From contig CAVOTI010000005.1 of assembly GCA_963699105.1 (NCBI GenBank), forward strand, positions 310,001-374,000: 64,000 nt of DNA, written 5' to 3'. A program made the translations under genes and the position numbers. Every line of letters begins with the position of its first letter. Within the stretch, counting starts at the first letter, position 1. The notes beneath the pieces were generated by a model, which saw only the letters and a list, made by a program, of their open reading frames with translations, did not search any database and had not been told where the DNA came from. This document shows positions 27,296 through 36,880 of this stretch, piece by piece. Origin of the DNA: Bog-756 sp963699105. Lineage in GTDB: Bacteria > Actinomycetota > Acidimicrobiia > Acidimicrobiales > RAAP-2.

Positions 27296-28648
27296 GTGGA
27301 CAGGAGTTTGCTGGTCAATCGTTCGTCCCAAGCGCTTAGGCGGGCGGCGGTGCCGGTGGTCGGCGCGGCCGACGATTACGATTCGCTGCTCGCCCTCATC
27401 GGCGACCGGCGCTTCGTCCTGATCGGTGAGGCATCTCACGGCACCCACGAGTTCTATCGCGAGCGTGCCCGTATCACCCGGCGGTTGATAGACGAGCTCG
27501 GCTTTTCGGTGGTAGCCGTCGAGGGGGATTGGCCTGACGCCTACCGGGTCAACAGGTACGTGATGGGGATGTCGACCGACGAGGACGCTGATGCCGCCCT
27601 CGGGGGCTTCCGCCGCTTTCCCACCTGGATGTGGCGAAACCGCGACGTGTTGGGCTTCGTCCAGCGGCTCCGGGCCCGCAACGACGCTCAGACCCATCCT
27701 GCGTCTAAGGCCCGCTTCTACGGGCTCGACCTCTACAGCCTGCATGCCTCGATCGAGGCCGTCATTGGCTATCTCGATGAGGTCGACCCCGCCGAAGCCC
27801 AAATGGCACGACAGCGCTACTCGTGCTTCGACCATGTCGGGTCCCGAGGGACAGGCCTACGGGCATGCGCTCGCCTACCAAGGGGCCGCACCCGTGCGAG
27901 AACGAGGTCGTGGCCCAGCTCTTGGAGCTGCGGCGTCGGGCGGAGGCTCTACCTCCGACGGGACGGCTGGGTCGCCGAGGACGAGCAGTTCTATGCCGAA
28001 CAGAATGCTCGACTGGTCCGCGATGCCGAGGAGTACTACCACCAGATGTACCGGGCCGAGGTGTCCTCGTGGAACCTCCGGGACCAACATATGGCCGGCA
28101 CCCTCGACGCGTTGATCGAGCATCTCGATCGGCAGTCGAACAACACCAAGGTGGTCGTGTGGGAGCACAATTCCATGTGGGTGACGCTCGAGCCACGGCT
28201 ATGGGCCTTCGGGGCGAGTTCAACGTCGGCCAGCTGGCACGGCAGCGATACGGGGGTGAGGTCGCATTGATCGGATTCACCACCTTCGACGGCCGAGTGA
28301 CGGCCGCTAATCGACTGGGGCGCGCGCGGCCGAGCGGATGCGGGTGCGGTCCGGCCCGTCCCGACAGCCACGAGGCCTTGCTCCACGCCGTCGGTCTTCC
28401 CCAGTTCTGGGTGTCGACCTCCGACCTCACTGTTCACGACGTGTTGAGCCGAGCCTCGGCTCGAGCGGGCCATCGGGGTGATCTACCGACCGGCGACCGA
28501 ACTTCAGAGCCATTACTTCGAGGCTCTGCTGGCCCAGCAGTTCGATGCCGTCATCCATATGGACTGCACCCATGCCCTCGAGCCGCTCGAGCGCACCGCC
28601 CTGTGGGACCGCGGGGAGCCAGCCGAGACGTTCCCCACAGGGTTGTGA
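27296..28648 (+). CDS. Erythromycin esterase family protein (frame-broken)
   Basis: A homologue of the EreA/EreB-type hydrolase fold, of which most members have unknown substrates and only some open macrolide lactones. The N-terminal 180 residues are open: LIGEASHGTHEFYRERARIT and VVAVEGDWPDAYRVNRYVMG hold the conserved Glu/His and Glu. Later pieces in other frames give GPEGQAYGHALAYQG, PCENEVVAQLLELR, the second His motif VVWEHNSHVGDARAT, and the C-terminal HMDCTHALEPL ending at TGA 28648. Shifts occur near 27838, 27895, 27945, 28170, 28310 and 28460. Start is GTG 27296. Its stop is one base before the phosphoribosyltransferase ATG. In mycobacteria these two domains are fused in one protein (Rv2030c type), so they probably act together. 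Confidence 0.78.
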
Positions 28649-28649
28649 G

Positions 28650-29319
28650 ATGACCGTCGTCGGCTCCAGCGAGCGGGAAGTCGTCTTCGCCGACCGAGAG
28701 GCCGCTGGTCGGCGGTTAGCCGCATTGCTCGCCCCCCTTCGGGACGAACGACCGGTCGTGCTGGCCCTGCCCCGGGGAGGAGTGCCGGTCGCCGCCGAGG
28801 TGGCCCGTGCCCTGCGGCGCGCCTCTCGACGTCATCGTGGTCCGCAAACTCGGCCTTCCCTTCCAGCCCGAACTCGGATTCGGGGCCATCGGTGAAGGTG
28901 GAATCCGCCTGCTCGACTCCGACCTGGTCCGTCAGGCGGGTTTGACAGAACGAGACATCACCCGGGTGGAGGCGCTGGAACGTCGGGAGCTGACCCGCCG
29001 GGTCAGACGGTATCGGGACGGACAGGCGCCCATCGCCATCGAGGGACGCACGGTGGTCATCGTCGACGACGGGCTGGCCACCGGGGCAACGGCGCGTACC
29101 GCCGTGCGCATCGCCCGGGCCCGGGGAGCCCGTCGTATCGTCCTGGCGGTGCCCGTAGCCCCCTCGGAGACGGTCAAGGAACTCCAGGCTGACGTCGACC
29201 AGGTCGTGAGTTTGGTGACCCCCCATCACTTCGTGGCCGTCGGGTTCTGGTATCGCGATTTCGAGCAGACCTCGGACGCGGAGGTCGCCGAACTGCTTCG
29301 CCAGAACGCCGAGCTGTGA
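28650..29319 (+). CDS. Phosphoribosyltransferase family protein (one frameshift)
   Basis: A type I PRTase-fold protein of about 223 residues. The first part (ATG 28650, MTVVGSSEREVVFADREAAG) contains VVLALPRGGVPVAAEVARAL. After a shift near 28822 the rest reads PLDVIVVRKLGLPFQPELGF and the PRPP-binding loop VVIVDDGLATGATARTA, ending at 29319. No purine, pyrimidine or other substrate-specific signature is recognisable; such stand-alone PRTases are annotated only generically. It follows the esterase homologue immediately, inside the putative island, and the two are likely co-translated. Confidence 0.82.
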
Positions 29320-29721
29320 GTCCTTGAAAAGCGCATCGTAGAACTTGAGAAATACCAGGTCATGCTGTGCGGACATCACCGTCAGCCGGTGGTGGCGGCT
29401 CAAATCCCGCCGTCCCGACCCAGCGGGAACCTGGATCACTCCAGCACTTCGGACGGCGACGACCCGTGGCGGCCATCGAGTGACCCATCCGCCGTCGCCG
29501 GCCTTCCGCCCCCGACCTGCGCCCCACCCGGCCGACACCTCAGGCGGCACCACCTCGGATGTTGGTAGTTTGTGCCTTGGCACGGGGCAGAGGGAGTTAC
29601 GGATTGTCGACTGGTCATGAGGCGGAGAGCTCGTTCGGGCTCCGGAGCAACCTCGCACAGGACGTCGAAGGCATCAACCTGACCAACGGTCAATGCCTGT
29701 CCTGTCGGGCGCTACCAATCC
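29320..29721. other. Intergenic region with the right island border
   Basis: No convincing gene is seen in these 402 bases. They contain the second copy of the tRNA-Pro 3' end (29400-29419) and lead into the ATP-grasp gene. Short open frames here have no family resemblance. Confidence 0.6.
29400..29419 (+). repeat. attR-like repeat (truncated tRNA-Pro 3' end)
   Basis: Right copy of the 20-base direct repeat. The preceding bases (ggtggtggcggc) do not form a D or anticodon arm, so this is only the 3' fragment of a tRNA. Confidence 0.7.
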
Positions 29722-30989
29722 TTGGGCACTAGACCGAGACTGGCCATCGCCTACGACATCACGTCGTCGTCGCCGATCGACCTCGCCGCCAAGATCAACG
29801 GGATGTGCGAGATCGTCTGGGTGGTGGACGCCAGCGATTCCTCGCTGGGCTCGATGTCCCGCCTGCTACCCCGCCTCGGGACGGTGATCGACACCGGTGG
29901 GCGACCTCCGGCGGCCATCGCCGAGCTCTTGGCCGACGAGCCCCTCGACGGTGTGATCGCCTTCACCGATCGCCAACTCTCCATCGCCTCGGCCGTCGGC
30001 CGATCGCTCGACCTGGCCCACAATCCCCCCGATGTCGTCGACCGGCTCAACGACAAGTTTGTCCAGCGCACCGCCCTCGCCTCGGCCGGGATCGCCGTAC
30101 CCGGGTTCCGGCGTCTGGGAGGGGGTATCGACTCCCGGTCGCTGGCCGATGTGGCCGGTGAGCTGGCGTTTCCGATCGTGCTCAAACCCGTGCGGGGGAC
30201 AGCAGTCGGGAGACCTGGGACATCAAGGATCTGCCCACCTTGATCCACCTGTTCGAAATGAAGCTCTCGAGTGGTCGGTTGGCCGGCGAGGACTTCATTG
30301 CCGAGGAGTACCTCGGGGATCGCATACCGCGCGACCGCCAGGAGATCGCCGACTACGTGTCGGTCGAATCGATCGTGCAAGAGGGTCGTCCGGTCCCCCT
30401 GGCCATCACCGGAAAATTTCCCCTGGTGGAGCCGTTCCGAGAGTCCGGCAACTTCATGCCTCACACCCTCGGGGCCGACGAGGCTTCCGAGGTCCTGGCC
30501 CTGTCCACCGATGCGGCGCTGGCTCTCGGGGTGTGGTGCGGTGCGCTGCACACGGAGATCAAGTTCACGGCAGACGGACCGCGGGTCATCGAGGTGAACG
30601 GCCGAATCGGTGGGGGCGGCATCGACTCGATCTACACGAGAACGCACGGGCACTCGCTCACCGAGTTGGCTGCCGAGGCGGCGCTGGGCCGTTCCGTCGA
30701 CCTGGTGCCCGAGGCACCCAGACAGGAGTCGGGGCCATTCTCATATGAGTTCTTCGTCCAACCGCCGATGGGCGCCCACCGCCTCCGGTCGATCGCCGGC
30801 TCCGAACGACTGTTGGGGGTGGCGGGCGCCAGCACCGTGGTACTCAACAAGTCTCCGGGCGATGCCCTCGACTGGCAACAGGGCAGCCAGGGCTATGTCG
30901 TCGAGGTCGGAGGCCTGGTCCAGGACCGCAGTTCGCTGGTGTCGGTGCCCCAGGCCGTTCTCGAACGGCTGGAGATGACTTTCGAATGA
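29722..30989 (+). CDS. ATP-grasp domain carboxylate-amine ligase-like protein (one frameshift)
   Basis: An ATP-grasp enzyme that should activate a carboxylate as acyl phosphate and join it to an amine or thiol. The N-terminal pre-ATP-grasp domain ends in DGVIAFTDRQLSIASAVG; LNDKFVQRTALASAGIAVPGF and FPIVLKPVRG begin the ATP-grasp fold. A missing G in the G5 run at about 30195-30199 breaks the frame; restoring it reads VRGDSSRETWDIKDLPTL into the second half, with EDFIAEEYLGD and the metal-binding RVIEVNGRIGGGGIDS. The total is about 420 residues. The start is uncertain: TTG 29722 is the first usable codon in the frame. It ends 38 bases from a convergent acyl-CoA dehydrogenase-like gene. Substrate unknown. 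Confidence 0.8.
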
Positions 30990-31026
30990 GGCGGGCTCGT
31001 GGCGGGCGCCCGAGTGAACCGATCCT

Positions 31027-32205
31027 CTAGATCTGCTTCATGGCCAGCAGGAGCTGGGCATTGTTGCCCAGGTAGCGGTCGTTGCTCACCATGACCAGGC
31101 TGCCGAGCGAATCGCGGACCAGGCGATCCATGGTGTGGGCGGAGTCACGCCGATATCCCGGCATGCCACAGATGGCCACGGCGGCGGTGGCGATCTCCAC
31201 GGCCAGCTCGGCCGCCGACACCTTCATGCCCCGCAGAGCCACCACGAAACTCGGGCTCTCTATCTCGTCGGTATCTTTCACCGACTCGTAGCGGAGTGTG
31301 GTGCCGGCCAACAAACCTCGGCCCTGCTGGAGCTTCGTGGCCAGTTCGGCCAGACGGAGGGCGGAGGGCGGCAACGTACCGATGTTCCGCCGGGCTGCTT
31401 CCCGCACGTACGCATGGGCTTTGGCGGCTGACGCTTCGGCCAGACCGAACCACACCGAGCTGAGAAGGATCTGGGCCGCCTGAAGATAGCCGCGGTTGGC
31501 GATGGTGGACCACGGGACGGAGAAGATCATGTTCTCGTCGCCCTCGACCACCAGTCGGAAACTCGAGCTCCGGGTGCCCCGCAGTCCGATGGTGTCCCAC
31601 GTCGATGTGGGCTCGAGTGCCACATGGGGCGACCGGCACACTACTTGGACGACGTCCGTCTCCAGGGCGTCGGCGTCCCGGCGGGCGGTGGTGAGGATGG
31701 CGTCGGCGTACTCGCCGTAGGAGATGGCCAGCGCCTGCTTTTCCAACCGGAACCGGCCGTCGGCCCGCTCGATGGCGCAGATGCTCCGTCCGGCATCGCC
31801 GCCGATGCCCACCTCGCTGTGGGCGTTGGCCAGCAGGAGCTGCTTCTCCGCTACTTCGGCCAGAAACGAGCGCAGAGCGGGCGTCGTGCCGTGACGGACG
31901 AGATCCCCGATCTCCAGCTGGTGCATGGCCAGTACCAGGGCACTCGACGCACAGTGGGTCGCCATCCCACGGACGGCCGACGACATCGTGGAAAGGGTCG
32001 CTCCGCCCCCACCGAGCTCCACCGGGATCATGGCCGACAGGAGCTTGAGCTCGCGCATGGCAGCAACAGATTCGTGCGGGAACCGTGCGTTCCGGTCGAC
32101 GTCGTTGGCCACCGGAGCCGCCACCTCCACGCCCAGGCGCCAGGCATCCCGTTCGACATCGCCGGAGGCGCTGATCGGCGCCAGCATCTGATCGTGGGAC
32201 GTCAT
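31027..32205 (-). CDS. Acyl-CoA dehydrogenase-like flavoprotein
   Basis: A 392-residue protein with the acyl-CoA dehydrogenase fold: helical N-terminus (AMIPVELGGGGATLSTM), middle beta domain (WDTIGLRGTRSSSFRLVVEG) and helical C-terminus (ICGMPGYRRDSAHTMDRLVRDSLG). At the position where short- and medium-chain enzymes have the catalytic glutamate in a YEGT motif, this protein reads VSNDRYLGNN, so the usual base is missing; it may use another residue or do a different flavin reaction. ATG 32205 is preferred; the frame is open to a GTG at 32250. Convergent with the ATP-grasp gene. Fatty-acid, amino-acid or secondary-metabolite roles cannot be separated. Confidence 0.8.
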   Translation of the reverse strand: MTSHDQMLAPISASGDVERDAWRLGVEVAAPVANDVDRNARFPHESVAAMRELKLLSAMIPVELGGGGATLSTMSSAVRGMATHCASSALVLAMHQLEIGDLVRHGTTPALRSFLAEVAEKQLLLANAHSEVGIGGDAGRSICAIERADGRFRLEKQALAISYGEYADAILTTARRDADALETDVVQVVCRSPHVALEPTSTWDTIGLRGTRSSSFRLVVEGDENMIFSVPWSTIANRGYLQAAQILLSSVWFGLAEASAAKAHAYVREAARRNIGTLPPSALRLAELATKLQQGRGLLAGTTLRYESVKDTDEIESPSFVVALRGMKVSAAELAVEIATAAVAICGMPGYRRDSAHTMDRLVRDSLGSLVMVSNDRYLGNNAQLLLAMKQI

Positions 32206-32468
32206 GGATTCCGCGTCCGTCAGCCGGGGAACGTCGCTTTCCGCCACCACTACCGATCTACCGCCTGGCTACGCCGGACCCGGCTGCCGGGCTCGCCACG
32301 GATCCACCCTGGGTGATTACGCGCCACCTGTCATCGCCTTCTATTCGCCCCATCCAGTGGCCGACCGTAAGAACGTTGATTGTAGCAGCGGCTCAACCGC
32401 CACCTGCCGATCGGTCCTGGTGAGGGGACCCTTCCCTGGGTCGGCCGCCGGCCCAGCGCACCGACTGG

Positions 32469-34250
32469 TCAGGCGCTGACAGGCAAGCCGAACGAAGCGA
32501 CGATCTCGCCGGCGGGGAGGGGCCGCGAGAACAGGAAGCCCTGGGCCAGGTCACAGTCGAAGGACCGGAGCAGCTCCAATTGCTCGGGCGTCTCCACCCC
32601 TTCCGCCACCACCTGCAGCCCGAGTGCATGGGCCAGCTTGACCACGGCGGCCGACGATCTCGTCGGCCTCGTAGCTGATCCCGAGCTCGGCCACGAACGG
32701 AGCGGTCCACCTTCAAGAGGTCGAGGGGGAAGTGCTGCAGGTAGCTGAGCGACGAGTAGCCGGTGCCGAAGTCGTCGATGGCCAGCAGGACCCCCAGGTC
32801 CTTCAGGGCGCTAGCACCCCGAGGGCGGCGCCGGCGTCCTTCATCAGCGCGCTCTCGGTGATCTCGAGGGTCAGGTGCTCCGGCGGGCAGTCCGGTCTTG
32901 GCCAGGATGCCCTCGACCGTCCGGACGATCAGCGGATCGTCGATCTGGCGGGCCGACAGGTTCACCTCGACCGATCCCTGTCGGCTGGTGCGGTCCCGGT
33001 GGTGCCAGTCGGCGCAGCTGGTGACAGGCCTGTTCGAGCACCCAGGCCCCGATGGGGATGATCAGGCCACTCTCCTCGGCTACGGGGATGAACCGTTGGG
33101 GGGCGACCAGACCCTGCTCGGGATGCTGCCACCTGATCAGGGCCTCGACCCCTACGGTGGTGGACCCCTCGGAGCTCGACCACCGGCTGGTAGTGCAGCA
33201 TCAACTCTCTGCGTTCGAGGGCACGGTGGAACGAATGCTCGGTGGTCACCCGGTCCAGAAGCTGGATCCGCATCGACTCGCCGTAGGTCTCCGCACATGC
33301 TCCTCCCCGGTCTCTTGGCCTGGTACATGGCCGATTCGGCGTTGGCCATCAGTGATGCCGCGTCGTCGACGCCGAACGTATTGAGGGCCACGCCGATGGA
33401 CGCACCGAGGAAGACCTCGGTGCCGGCCACCTCGAACGGGCGGGCGAGGACATGGCGGGCCCGATCGGCGAACGCCGAGGCCCGGGCGTGGGCGCCTTCG
33501 ACCGGGTTGTCGGAAGAGGGCTAGGAACTCGTCCCCCCCGGATCGGGCGACCAGCACGGCGTCGCCGGCCGCCCCGAGCAGCCGATCGGCCACCATGGCC
33601 AGCACCGAGTCGCCCGTCCCGTAGCCCAGGCTGGTGTTGATCGACTTGAACCGGTCGAGGTCAAGCAGTACCACCCCGACGGCGCCCGAAAGCACGTCGG
33701 GCGGTGCCACCGCATCGGCCAGCAGACGTTCGAAGTTGGTCCGGTTGGGAAGGCCGGTGAGCGGATCGTGCAGCAGCTCCGGGTCGGCGGGGAGGGCGGG
33801 GGCGGGCAGCAGGCCCAACTCCCGGAGCAGCTCGTCATCGCCCCCGGACCAGGCGGTCCTCCCACAAGGGGTGATGAAGCCACCGATCGAGCGATCCCCG
33901 TTTTGCCCGGTGACGAACAGGCGCCCTTCGACAGGGACCAGATGACCGGCCCGGTGCCGCAGTTGGAAGCGGACGTGATCGTTCCCATCGGTGCCCGGCC
34001 GGGGCGGATCCTGCCGCTTCGCCACCACCACCAGCCGGCCCACCAGGGCCAGGGGTTCCCCGAGGGCGCCGGGCAGGAGGGTGGCTTCGGCCAACCGTCC
34101 CACCACCTCGGCGCGTCGCCACCCGAACACCTCCTCGGCCCGGGGGTTCCACTCCACCACGACGCCGGCACCGTCCACTTCCAGGTAGGCCTCGGGCCAC
34201 AGCCAGACGAAGCCGTTGCACCGGTAGCGCCAGTTCGAGTAGGTGGTCAT
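32469..34250 (-). CDS. PAS-GGDEF-EAL cyclic-di-GMP protein (heavily frame-broken)
   Basis: Stitched frames give about 590 residues. ATG 34250 (MTTYSNWRYRCNGF) opens a PAS-like domain (EWNPRAEEVFGWRRAEVVG). A GGDEF domain follows with HDPLTGLPNRTNFERLL, LLDLDRFKSINTSLGYG and intact SGGDEFLALF; the inhibitory RxxD is not present (AAGD at that place). The EAL domain reads LHYQPVVELRG, VEALIRWQHP, IPVAEESGLII, MNLSARQIDDP and IDDFGTGYSSLSYL, ending at TGA 32471-32469. Frame changes occur at seven or more places between 33520 and 32470. Motifs are well kept, so both enzyme domains may be active if the shifts are sequencing errors. No membrane segment is seen. Confidence 0.78.
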
Positions 34251-34530
34251 CGAATCCCAGTCGGGCCGGTCAACACCGAGGAGCGCCAGGGGTGCCGACG
34301 GCCGTCCGGTCCTGATCCCCGGAGCCGGGGATCTCGCTGCTCCACGCTGCCTCCAACCGAGATGCCCGGCCGTGGATCCTGTTCGAATCTGTTTCGGTCG
34401 TACAGGGTGGAATACCAGGGTTCTGAGCGTATGGGGGCATGGTAGGCAACGACCTCCCCCGGAGCAAGGATCCTCAGGAGGCGAGGCCGCTCGGGCGGCC
34501 CGGCGATCCCCGCCGTGTACCGTGCCTGGC

Positions 34531-35582
34531 GTGGTCGTCGTCACCGGCACAGTCCAAAAGCAGGCGTGGGATCGCAAGATCCTCCCCCCGGTCGAACAGG
34601 TGCGACCCGGGCTGTGGTCCATCCCCGTGCCCATCCCCAACAACCCGCTCCGGTACGTGCTGGTGTACGCCCTCGAGCTCGACGGAGGCGGGGTGGCCCT
34701 GGTGGATGCCGGCTGGAACACCGAAGAGGCCTGGTCGGCCTTGTCGGACGGACTGGCCCAGGCCGGCGGCAGCATCGCCGACGTCCGGGCGGTGATGGTG
34801 ACCCACATCCACCCCGACCACTATGGCCTGGCCGGAAGGGTCCGCCAGGAGTCCGGGGCGTGGATCGGGCTCCACCCGGCCGACGCCATCATGCTCGAGT
34901 CCCGCTACGGCGACAGCGACGAGCTCCTGGCCGACATGTTCCGATTCCTCACCGACTCGGGCGTGCCCGAAGACAAACTTCCCGACCTGACCATGGCGTC
35001 CATGGCCGTCAAGTCGATGGTGACCATGGCCGCCCCCGACCTCCTGTTCGAGGACGGGCTGGCCATCGATCTGCCCGGCTGGCCGATGCGGGCCATCTGG
35101 ACGCCCGGCCACTCGCCCGGACACGTCTGCTTCTACAGCGAAGAGCAGAGGCTGCTGATCTCCGGAGATCACGTGCTGCCCCGGATCACCCCGAACATCT
35201 CGGTGCACACCCAGCAGGCCCTCAATCCGTTGGGCGACTACCTCGAATCGCTGTTGAAGGTGCAGAACCTGGCTACCGACGAGGTGCTCCCGGGCCACGA
35301 GTACCGGTTCGCCGACCTCGAGGGCGCGGCTGCAGGAGATCATCGAACATCATGCCGGCCCGGCTCGAGGAGATCGAGCAGGTGATCGTGGAGGAGCCGG
35401 GCTCGACCGCCTGGGACATCACCCTGCACCTCCACTGGTCGCGGCCCTGGGACCAGATCGAACCGTTCATGCAGCGTCAGGCCAACGGGGAGACCCTGGC
35501 CCACTGCGTACTGCTGGAGCTCCACGATAGGATCCGACGAGAAGGTCACCAGCCGGCCCGGTTCTTCGCCGTCGGCCGGTAA
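34531..35582 (+). CDS. Metallo-beta-lactamase-fold hydrolase (frame-broken near C-terminus)
   Basis: A binuclear-metal hydrolase of the MBL superfamily. The metal motif is VTHIHPDHYGLAGR, followed by IWTPGHSPGHVCFYS (third His), ISGDHVLPRITPN (bridging Asp) and VLPGHEYRF (last His). GTG 34531 starts it. After about 270 residues the frame shifts twice around 35330-35385, then continues as ARLEEIEQVIVEEPGSTAW and TLAHCVLLELHDRI to 35582, a small winged-helix-like tail common in actinomycete MBL proteins. The substrate could be an acyl-thioester, lactone or similar and is not decidable. Convergent with the DedA gene. Confidence 0.82.
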
Positions 35583-35594
35583 GCCTTCCCCGGC

Positions 35595-35612
35595 CCGGCC
35601 GGTGGTGGCCGG
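35595..35612. terminator. Possible bidirectional terminator hairpin
   Basis: A perfect six-base stem, ccggcc-ggtggt-ggccgg, lies between the convergent ends of the MBL hydrolase (35582) and the DedA gene (35614). There is no U tract, which is common for GC-rich actinomycete terminators, so function is only inferred from position. Confidence 0.4.
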
Positions 35613-35613
35613 A

Positions 35614-36447
35614 TCAGGGCTCGGGGTCGCCGGAAACCCACTCGGGTGGGGCCGCCTCCGCCCCGGCCTCGGTCTCGACCTCGGCCGTGGTCGTCGGGAC
35701 GGCCGCCGGTCCCATTCCGGGAAGTCCGGTGGTCGCCGACCGGCCGCCCATGTGGCTGAGCTCGGCGGCCAACCGGTGCCGCTCACGCCGCCTCACCAGT
35801 TGCCGGACGGCGACGGCCACGGCAATGACGCCGGCCACCGCCACCAGCGACCACAGACCTACTTCGCTCACCACGTGCTCGAAGGACACGCCCACCACGT
35901 AACCGAGCAGGGTGTACCCCACACCCCAGATCAGGCCACCGATGGCGTTGTAGAACAGGAACACCCGGTAGCGGAGGCCGCTCATGCCGGCCAGCCCCGG
36001 GATGAGGGCACGGGCGAATGCCACGAAACGGCCCAGGAACACGGCCGGGCCGCCGTAGTGCTCGAGCATTCCCATGGTGCGCCCGACCGCCGACCGGCCC
36101 TTCAGGGGACGGTGTTCCAGGGCCCAGGGCCCGGCCAACTTGCCCACCTTGAACCCGACCGAATCGCCGGCGATGGCACAGACGACCACCACCACCACCA
36201 TGGCCTCCAGGTTCACGGCCCCGAGCCCGGCCAGCACTCCCCCGATGACCACGGCGGTCTCGCCGGGAATGAAGAAACCCACCAACAGCGCGGCCTCGGC
36301 GAAGGCCAGAAAGCCGACCAGGGCGTAGGCCGTCGGTCCGTGGAAGTGGAGCAGCCAACCGGTGACTCCGCCCGGGTCGCCCGACACCGACGCCGATGCC
36401 GCCACCAGGGTGTGGGCCACCACGCCGCCGGCGGCGAGGGCCGTCAC
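35614..36447 (-). CDS. DedA family membrane protein
   Basis: A 277-residue polytopic membrane protein of the DedA/VTT (SNARE-associated) family, linked in other bacteria to lipid-carrier or phospholipid flipping and membrane homeostasis. Recognised by FFIPGETAVVIGGVLAGLG, VCAIAGDSVGFKVGKLAG, FLGRFVAFARALIPGLAGMS and NAIGGLIWGVGYTLLGYVVG. The C-terminal 60 residues are a Thr/Ala/Glu-rich cytoplasmic tail. Separated by seven bases from the zinc-ribbon gene upstream, so probably part of the parA transcript. Confidence 0.92.
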   Translation of the reverse strand: MTALAAGGVVAHTLVAASASVSGDPGGVTGWLLHFHGPTAYALVGFLAFAEAALLVGFFIPGETAVVIGGVLAGLGAVNLEAMVVVVVVCAIAGDSVGFKVGKLAGPWALEHRPLKGRSAVGRTMGMLEHYGGPAVFLGRFVAFARALIPGLAGMSGLRYRVFLFYNAIGGLIWGVGYTLLGYVVGVSFEHVVSEVGLWSLVAVAGVIAVAVAVRQLVRRRERHRLAAELSHMGGRSATTGLPGMGPAAVPTTTAEVETEAGAEAAPPEWVSGDPEP

Positions 36448-36454
36448 CCGGACC

Positions 36455-36880
36455 TCATCTGGCCAAGGTCACACTGGTCCACGTCCGGTGGTGACAGGCC
36501 GGGCACGTCATGCGCCGGTCGAATCTGCGCCCGGGAACCCAGATGCCGATGGGGATCTGGAGCAGCAAGAAGGCTACGAATCCCACCCTGGTCACGGCCC
36601 CACAGCTGGAGCAGGCCACGACCAATCTTCCCCTCGGCGGCAACGGATCTTCCTCGGCCACTGGCGCCGGACCCTCCTGGTCGCCGGCCGGGGTGGCCGC
36701 CGAGAACAGGGCGTGCTTGCCGGCTGGCCGGGCGTGCCGCCGGTGGGAGTCCAGTTGGACCGGACGGGTGCCGTGGGCCGTGCTCTCGTCGGAGTCGGCA
36801 CCGTCGCCCACCACTGCCTCCTCGTCCACCGGGAGCCAGTACAGTGCCCGCTTCCCCAACGGGTCGGGGCCGTCGGGCAC
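36455..36880 (-). CDS. Membrane-associated zinc-ribbon protein coupled to ParA
   Basis: A 141-residue protein not assigned to a named family. The N-terminal part (MPDGPDPLGKRALYWLPVDE) is followed by a polar linker, then two cysteine pairs, CSSCG and CPACHH, flanking one hydrophobic segment (VGFVAFLLLQIPIGIWV), as in a zinc ribbon with a membrane hairpin. The GTG start overlaps the ParA stop as TAGTG, so it is translationally coupled to parA. This coupling suggests it works with the ATPase, perhaps as an anchor or adaptor, but that is inference. Confidence 0.65.
   Translation of the reverse strand: MPDGPDPLGKRALYWLPVDEEAVVGDGADSDESTAHGTRPVQLDSHRRHARPAGKHALFSAATPAGDQEGPAPVAEEDPLPPRGRLVVACSSCGAVTRVGFVAFLLLQIPIGIWVPGRRFDRRMTCPACHHRTWTSVTLAR

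Larger units (their letters stand above)
27019..29419. mobile_element. Putative small genomic island integrated at tRNA-Pro
   Basis: A 20-base exact direct repeat (tcaaatcccgccgtcccgac) occurs as the 3' end of tRNA-Pro at 27019-27038 and again, detached from any tRNA body, at 29400-29419. This is the classic footprint of site-specific recombinase integration into a tRNA 3' end. The 2.36 kb between holds an erythromycin-esterase homologue and a phosphoribosyltransferase. No integrase or excisionase is visible, so it is a deleted remnant, a cargo mobilised in trans, or (less likely) a partial tRNA duplication. Inference rests on repeat position and content. Confidence 0.6.

Noticed and set aside
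27296..28648. Macrolide resistance gene
   Set aside because: The family is broad and most members do not hydrolyse macrolides; the gene is also frame-broken in this sequence, so a resistance call is not supported.
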